Assembly: GCA_046081125.1 (NCBI GenBank)
Contig: JBJTVH010000002.1
Coordinates: forward strand, 3,919-67,918
Source of the DNA: JBEIFW01 sp046081125
GTDB taxonomy: Bacteria > Actinomycetota > Acidimicrobiia > Acidimicrobiales > Ilumatobacteraceae
Length of the DNA: 64,000 nucleotides
Direction: 5' to 3'
The position numbers and the translations under genes were made by a program. This document shows positions 59,770 to 64,000 of the stretch, piece by piece. Under the pieces are notes generated by a model. That model did not search any database and was not told the origin of the DNA. It was given only the letters and a program-made list of their open reading frames with translations. Position 1 is the stretch's first letter. The number at the start of each line of letters is the position of its first letter.

Positions 59770-60882
59770 ATGATCGACGCCGAGGGGTACCTGATCGTCG
59801 GTGGCGTCGCCGCCGGCATCACCCTCGTCACGACCCCGCTGGTCCGCCTCGTGTGCGTGGCACGGGGGTGGGTCGTGCCCCCCGACGAGCGGCGGGTGCA
59901 CCAGCGCCCGACGCCGACGATGGGCGGCGTTGCGATGTTCCTCGGGTTCCTCGGAGCCATGTTCGTCGCCTGGCGCATGGACCGGTTCACCGAGCTGTTC
60001 TCCACCTCGGAGCCCTGGGGTGTTGTCCTCGCTGCCGCCCTGATCTTCGCCGTCGGGCTCCTCGACGATGTCCGGCCGCTGTCGCCTCCGGCCAAGGTGG
60101 TCGGGATGGTGCTGTCGGGTCTCGCGCTGTCGATTGCCGGGGTCACGATGTTCTACTTCCGGATCCCGTTCCTCGACGTCGTCGTCCTCCCGAGCGATCT
60201 CGTCCCGTTGGTGACGGTCCTGTGGCTGATGGGCATGGCCAATGCGATCAACCTGATCGACGGGCTCGACGGGCTCGCCGCCGGGATCGTGGCGATCGCG
60301 TCGGGTGCGTTCTTCCTCTTCGGTCAACGGATGGGCTCGCTCGGCGTGCTCGCCCAGCCCAACATCGGCCCGCTGATCGCCATCATCGTGCTGGGCATGT
60401 GCCTGGGCTTCCTGCCCCACAACGTGAACCCGGCGCGGATCTTCATGGGCGACAGCGGTGCGCTGTTGCTCGGGGTGCTCATGGCGGCGAGCACGTCCGT
60501 CGTCGGTGGTCGGGTCGACCCCAACGTCGCCGCCAGCGGGCAGACCTACTTCTTCTTCGCACCGCTGGTGATCCCGCTGGTGATCCTCGGGGTGCCCGTG
60601 CTCGACACGTTCCTGGCCGTCCTGCGCCGAGCGATCCGCCGGCAGAAGCTCACTGCGCCGGACAAGGGCCACCTCCACCATCGCTTGATGGCCCTCGGGC
60701 ACGGACAACGGCGCAGCGTGTTGATCCTGTGGCTCTGGACGCTGATCCTGTCGTGCTTCGTGCTCTACCCGGCGTACACCGGTCAAGGCGACGCCGTCGT
60801 GCCGCTCGGGATCGCCGCGCTTGCTCTGGCGCTGTACACCGTGCTCCACCCCGAGGTGCGGCGAGCCCGCGACGACGCCTGA
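59770..60882 (+). CDS. Undecaprenyl-phosphate sugar-1-phosphate transferase (WecA/TagO/MraY family)
   Basis: A 370-residue polyprenyl-phosphate glycosylphosphotransferase with about ten or eleven membrane helices. It starts a surface or wall polysaccharide by moving a sugar 1-phosphate, usually GlcNAc-1-P, onto undecaprenyl phosphate. The first aspartate pair is in GLLDDVRPLS, the catalytic NLIDGLDGLAAG loop is near residue 160, FMGDSGALLLG near 225, and the HLHHRLMALGHGQR motif near 300. The early PDERRVHQRPTPTMGGVAMF loop is typical of WecA/TagO. A glycosyltransferase follows. Confidence 0.9.
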   Translation: MIDAEGYLIVGGVAAGITLVTTPLVRLVCVARGWVVPPDERRVHQRPTPTMGGVAMFLGFLGAMFVAWRMDRFTELFSTSEPWGVVLAAALIFAVGLLDDVRPLSPPAKVVGMVLSGLALSIAGVTMFYFRIPFLDVVVLPSDLVPLVTVLWLMGMANAINLIDGLDGLAAGIVAIASGAFFLFGQRMGSLGVLAQPNIGPLIAIIVLGMCLGFLPHNVNPARIFMGDSGALLLGVLMAASTSVVGGRVDPNVAASGQTYFFFAPLVIPLVILGVPVLDTFLAVLRRAIRRQKLTAPDKGHLHHRLMALGHGQRRSVLILWLWTLILSCFVLYPAYTGQGDAVVPLGIAALALALYTVLHPEVRRARDDA

Positions 60883-61056
60883 CCTGCCTGGGAAACGACA
60901 CGGTGCGTGCCGAGCCGTTCACCCGCAACGGTTTCGTTGGGGAATGAGGAAGACTCCCTGACCTTCGTCGAACCGATCCTGACCGTTCCTTGAGACGACG
61001 TCGGGCACAGTGTCGAGCGTGCGTGGCGTGGACGACGTGTGGGCAAGGTCTGCGCG

Positions 61057-62139
61057 ATGAACGGCTCGGCGACGCCCGTGCCGGGTACCTCGTCGCAGCG
61101 GCCGACGGTGTCGGTCCTGGTGCCCTGTGGCAACGACTCGCTGGTCGTCGCTCGGTCGCTCGCCGCCCTCGCCCGCTACCTCACGGCGCTCACGGATCGT
61201 TACCTGTTCGAGTTGGTCGTCGTCGACGACGGCTCCACGGACAACACCGTGCAGATCGCCCGAGCGTTCGCCGTCGGCCGACCGTGGGTCAAGGTCGTCC
61301 ACCACCCCGTGCCCGTGGGGTACGGCCGCTCGCTGCGCGACGCCATCGAGGCCTCCGGCGGCGAGTACGTCGTGACCTACGACGTCGCCATGCTCTACTC
61401 GGTCGACCACATCGAACGGCTGCTCACGGCGATCGCTCGGCAGGGCGCGCAGATCGCCGTCGCGTCGCCCCATGTGCCCGGCGGGCGGATCACGGCTGTC
61501 GAGTCCGGCCGAGCCCGCTCCGAACGCCTGACGAATCGGCTGCTGTCGAGATCGGCTGGCGGCGTTGCGACGACCGTGACCGGTACGGTGCGCGCCTACG
61601 ACGGCGCGTTCGTGCGAGCCCTTGCGCCGGGGGCCACGGAGGCCGACTTCGATACCGAGGTGCTCCACCTGGCGGCGACGCTCGGTGCGCGGGTGGTGGA
61701 GATCCCGGGCCACCACGACGAGACGGGTCGGCGTCGCCGGGCCGTGAGCCGACGAGTGCGGATGCGGACGTCGATCGCGACGGGCCTGCGGACGTTCCTC
61801 GCGTTCCGGTTCCGCCCGTTGCGCGCCGTGGCGATACCGGGCCTGGTGCTCGTCGCCGTGGGGGTCTGGATGCTCGGCTCGACGGCGTGGGACGCCGTGG
61901 GCGCAGTGCAGGACGCCTCTGGCTCGTTCCAGGCGCGCGTGTCCGGCGCGCTCGCCCGCGTGTGGGCCGAGCGACCGCAGTCGATCGTGATCGGCGGGCT
62001 ATGCCTCGTGGTCGCGCTCCAACTCCTCGGCTTCGGCTGGTTGGCGGCGCGCAACCGGCGCCTGCTCGAGCAGCAGCAACGGTTCGGAGTTGCCGCCATC
62101 CGTCGCCTCGACGGAGCCCGCCGTATCCCGAACGGTTGA
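61057..62139 (+). CDS. Family 2 glycosyltransferase with two C-terminal membrane helices
   Basis: A 360-residue glycosyltransferase of GT2 (dolichol-phosphate mannosyltransferase/GtrB-like) type. The GT-A domain starts at VSVLVPCGNDS and carries VVVDDGSTDNTVQIA. A second acidic motif reads YVVTYDVAMLYS, where a DxD-like pair would normally be, so the metal site is atypical. Two membrane helices near residues 270-292 and 325-345 anchor it. It likely adds a sugar to a polyprenyl carrier or to a cell-surface glycan. The ATG at 61057 is preferred to the GTG at 61039; neither has a clear ribosome site. Confidence 0.8.
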   Translation: MNGSATPVPGTSSQRPTVSVLVPCGNDSLVVARSLAALARYLTALTDRYLFELVVVDDGSTDNTVQIARAFAVGRPWVKVVHHPVPVGYGRSLRDAIEASGGEYVVTYDVAMLYSVDHIERLLTAIARQGAQIAVASPHVPGGRITAVESGRARSERLTNRLLSRSAGGVATTVTGTVRAYDGAFVRALAPGATEADFDTEVLHLAATLGARVVEIPGHHDETGRRRRAVSRRVRMRTSIATGLRTFLAFRFRPLRAVAIPGLVLVAVGVWMLGSTAWDAVGAVQDASGSFQARVSGALARVWAERPQSIVIGGLCLVVALQLLGFGWLAARNRRLLEQQQRFGVAAIRRLDGARRIPNG

Positions 62140-62468
62140 GCCGCAACGATCTGAACGTTGTCGGCCTCGGACGTGGGCAGCCTAGGGGTGAGCGCCGGCT
62201 GCACGATCTCGCTCGCCACGCGCAGGTTGGCCGCAAGCTCGAGCTGTGAGCGGTTTTGCAAGAACTCGTTGAACTGCTGCAACCGCAACTGTTGCTGGGC
62301 CTGGGCCTCGGTAACCTTCGCGGTCGCCGCGGTGACCGACTTGCGCGCGGTCAGGATCCGGGGGTCGGCGGCGGGATTCGTGGCGCCGGCGCTGAGCGCC
62401 GTGACGAGCGTCGACTGGTCGGCGATCAACGACGGCCCTCCCGGCACGGGGACGGCCGTTCGGCTCAT
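62140..62468 (-). pseudogene. Coding-like fragment antisense to the spacer before the atp operon, possible remnant
   Basis: The 478 bases between the glycosyltransferase and atpZ contain no clear plus-strand gene. On the minus strand, from ATG at 62468, a frame with good actinobacterial codon use runs for 109 codons. It encodes a helical, Gln/Ala-rich protein (QQQLRLQQFNEFLQ, then ASEIVQPALTPRLPT). It has no stop before it enters the glycosyltransferase gene, where it becomes an antisense shadow. The helical part followed by a Pro-containing segment is reminiscent of polysaccharide chain-length regulators, which would suit the neighbours. I read it as a truncated remnant; it could also be chance. 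Confidence 0.3.
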
Positions 62469-62510
62469 CGCCGAACAGCCGCCGCCCGGCCGAGCGCACG
62501 CCGCTGCACG

Positions 62511-62548
62511 TTGCGCCGTCGCGCGAGGTCCCCCTAGATTGCGCAATC
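62511..62548 (+). promoter_or_regulatory. ATP synthase operon promoter with an overlapping palindrome
   Basis: TTGCGC (62511-62516) and TAGATT (62535-62540) are 18 bases apart and may be the -35 and -10. A perfect 12-bp palindrome, GATTGCGCAATC (62537-62548), overlaps the -10 and the likely start site, as an operator would. The leader to atpZ would be about 70 bases. Confidence 0.45.
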
Positions 62549-62617
62549 GTTCACAAGCGGCTGACGCAGCCGTAACGATCCCTGCACCGAGCCAGACCCA
62601 CCGATATCCGGAGACCA

Positions 62618-62956
62618 GTGGACCGCCTTCGAGCCCGTCGAGAACTACATCGCGGCTTCGGCGACGCGTTGTCTCGCGCGTTCGAGTTCGCGGCGACGAC
62701 GGGGATCTTCCTGGCGATCGGGTTCGGCCTCGACCGCTGGCTCGGCACCACCCCGCTGCTGATGATCGTGCTCGTGGTGTTCGCACTGGTGGGCCAGTTC
62801 GTGAAGCTCTGGTATGCGTACGACGCCGAGATGCGTCGCCTGGAACGGGATCGCGAACTCGCCGGGTTCACCGTCGCCCCGATGCGCACCGCCGCTCGGC
62901 CCGAGGCCCGGCGTTCGCCCGCCCGCCGCGGGCGCACGGCGGGAGGGCCGGCATGA
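62618..62956 (+). CDS. atpZ: AtpZ/AtpI-type ATP synthase accessory protein
   Basis: A 112-residue membrane protein at the head of the ATP synthase operon. Two helices (about 24-42 and 46-68) contain FEFAATTGIFLAIGFGLDRWLG and TPLLMIVLVVFALVGQFVKLWY in parts, matching the AtpZ/F0F1 gene 1 family. The C-terminal 30 residues are Arg/Ala/Pro rich. The GTG start has a GGAG ribosome site five bases upstream. The stop overlaps the next gene's ATG. A role in metal or rotor assembly is described for relatives. Confidence 0.82.
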   Translation: MDRLRARRELHRGFGDALSRAFEFAATTGIFLAIGFGLDRWLGTTPLLMIVLVVFALVGQFVKLWYAYDAEMRRLERDRELAGFTVAPMRTAARPEARRSPARRGRTAGGPA

Positions 62957-63417
62957 GCGCCACCACCCTGACCCGCCTCGAGGGCCCGGCCCCCGAAGCC
63001 CAGATCGCTCGCGACCTCGTCAAGCGAGCATCGTGGATCGCCCCCGTCCTCGTCGTGCTGTGCGGAGCGCTCTGGGGGTTGCAGGGTGCGGCGTCGGGTG
63101 CCTACGGCGTCGCGATCGTCGTCGTGAACTTCGTGTTGTCGGCAGCTCTGCTCGCCGGCACCGCCCGGATCTCGCTCGCACTCATGATGGGGGCCGCGCT
63201 TTTCGGCTACCTCGTGCGCCTCGGGCTCATCTTCCTCGCCGTGTTGCTGGTCCGGGATGCCTCGTGGATGGCGCTACCCGCACTCGGTCTCACCCTGATC
63301 GTCACGCACCTGGGTCTGCTGTTCTGGGAGATCCGCTACGTGTCGGCCAGCCTTGCCTTCCCCGGTCTGAAACCCGCTCGCGTCGGGCCCCTCGAGAACA
63401 GGACGGAGACGCCGTGA
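62953..63417 (+). CDS. atpI: ATP synthase subunit I-like membrane protein
   Basis: A 154-residue membrane protein with four hydrophobic helices (about 30-48, 52-72, 76-100 and 104-122), placed between atpZ and atpB as AtpI usually is. AtpI helps assemble the c-ring. The GAYGVAIVVVNFVLSAALL segment and the conserved helix order support this, although AtpI sequences vary widely. The ATG overlaps the atpZ stop by four bases, and its stop overlaps the GTG of atpB. Confidence 0.78.
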   Translation: MSATTLTRLEGPAPEAQIARDLVKRASWIAPVLVVLCGALWGLQGAASGAYGVAIVVVNFVLSAALLAGTARISLALMMGAALFGYLVRLGLIFLAVLLVRDASWMALPALGLTLIVTHLGLLFWEIRYVSASLAFPGLKPARVGPLENRTETP

Positions 63418-64000
63418 ACGTGCTCGCGCTGAAGTTCCCCGAGATCAGCGAACTGCTGGTCTGGAAGGACTTGTTCCCTGGGTTCAACAAGATCGCGATC
63501 ATCAGCCTCCTGGCGATGATCATCCCGATCGTCGTGTTCATGATCGCCGCCTCGAAGCCGTCGCAGGGCGCGCCCAAGGGCGTCCGCAACTTCGCCGAAT
63601 CGGTCGTCGAGTTCATCCAGAACGGCGTGGTGATGCAGACCATGGGCCGCGACGGCATGGGCTGGACGCCGTTCCTGCTGTCGCTGTTCTGCTTCATCTA
63701 CCTGCTGAACGTGCCCGGCATCATCCCGCTGTTCCAGATGCCCGCCACCGCCCGCATGGCCGCTCCGATGGTGCTGGCGCTGCTCATCTGGGTCGTGTTC
63801 AACGCCGTGGGCTTCAAGCACCAGGGCATCGGCTACCTCAAGTCGGTGCTGTTCCCGCCCGGCGTGCCCAAATTGCTCTACTTCCTGGTCACCCCGATCG
63901 AGCTCATCTCAACCTTCCTTGTGCGGCCCTTCTCCCTCGCCGTTCGTCTCTTCGCGAACATGATGGCCGGGCACATCCTGCTCGTGACCTTCGCCGTGCT
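63414..64000 (+). CDS. atpB: ATP synthase subunit a, C-terminus cut by the window edge
   Basis: The proton-channel subunit of F0. From the GTG at 63414, 195 codons are visible to the window end with no stop. The protein has PFLLSLFCFIYLLNVPGIIPLF and TPIELISTFLVRPFSLAVRLFANMMAGH in parts; the arginine in AVRLFANM is the essential residue that faces the c-ring. The last helix and the rest of the operon are beyond base 64000. Start overlap with atpI supports the GTG. Confidence 0.95.
   Translation, partial: MNVLALKFPEISELLVWKDLFPGFNKIAIISLLAMIIPIVVFMIAASKPSQGAPKGVRNFAESVVEFIQNGVVMQTMGRDGMGWTPFLLSLFCFIYLLNVPGIIPLFQMPATARMAAPMVLALLIWVVFNAVGFKHQGIGYLKSVLFPPGVPKLLYFLVTPIELISTFLVRPFSLAVRLFANMMAGHILLVTFAV

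Noticed and set aside
60914..60932. Terminator after the WecA-like gene (GCCGTT...AACGGT)
   Set aside because: The stem has only six pairs with a seven-base loop and a weak TTTCGTT tail; too weak to call.
62158..62952. A longer AtpI protein starting at 62158 in the same frame as atpI
   Set aside because: The extension would cross the whole atpZ gene and the atp promoter, and its composition is not coding-like. The ATG at 62953 overlapping the atpZ stop is the natural start.

Overview
This 64 kb window is a very GC-rich, densely packed chromosomal segment of an actinobacterium. Supporting traits are F420-type LLM oxidoreductases, the phosphomutase/DUF3090/SCO1664-type cluster, an actinobacterial-type RpiB with a catalytic Glu, a HemQ of the actinobacterial type, and many leaderless promoters. 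The mix of genes, including a secreted S8 protease with a tail domain I associate with marine and soil Acidimicrobiia, makes class Acidimicrobiia my best guess. That placement is inference, not proof. There is no sign of phage, plasmid, transposon or CRISPR.

Layout. 1-3.3 kb: a 4Fe-4S uracil-DNA glycosylase (cut by the left edge) diverges from a phosphatase/zinc-ribbon/kinase-like cluster of unknown function. 3.3-7.8 kb: a dienelactone hydrolase-like protein, a Crp/Fnr regulator, then ispD-ispF-rlmB-prmC (isoprenoid precursors, rRNA methylation, release-factor methylation). 7.9-13.4 kb: a membrane protein, a MarR-MFS efflux pair, an S9 peptidase and an alcohol dehydrogenase-like enzyme. 13.4-18.2 kb: groEL under two overlapping CIRCE operators, a TetR regulator facing an epimerase-like gene with two identical operators, and an aminotransferase. 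18.2-24.9 kb: fdhD, a lipoprotein, an unusual FtsH-like membrane protease, hemQ, a periplasmic binding protein and an alanyl-tRNA editing protein. 25-28.1 kb: a secreted subtilisin-like protease and a LarE-type sulfur transferase.

28.2-39.6 kb is the energy core: nuoABCD-HIJKLMN in one tight operon with no nuoEFG, ending in a MidA/NDUFAF7-type methyltransferase, the family that methylates the NuoD homologue in mitochondria. NuoL and NuoM both carry His-rich loops. 39.6-46.5 kb: an SDR, acetyl-CoA synthetase, a HAD-like protein, a YajQ protein, tRNA-Tyr, a second SDR, an LLM oxidoreductase, pyrE and a LysM lipoprotein. 46.5-51.8 kb: two alpha/beta-hydrolases (the second without its nucleophile), CrtZ- and CrtA-like carotenoid enzymes, a PlsY-like protein, a CoA-transferase and a SnoaL-like protein. 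51.8-57 kb (minus strand): an FAD enzyme-LLM-MFS operon and a thiolase-like protein lacking its nucleophile. 57-64 kb: rpiB, glyA, a membrane protein, a WecA/TagO-like transferase, a family 2 glycosyltransferase, a 0.48 kb spacer with a possible gene remnant, and the start of the ATP synthase operon (atpZ-atpI-atpB, cut by the right edge).

Regulation is unusually legible. About twenty genes start 6-9 nt after a TANNNT -10 hexamer, which implies leaderless mRNAs. At two divergent gene pairs one short, partly or fully palindromic sequence appears to supply -10 elements to both strands. Several convergent pairs have their stop codons built into a shared inverted repeat.
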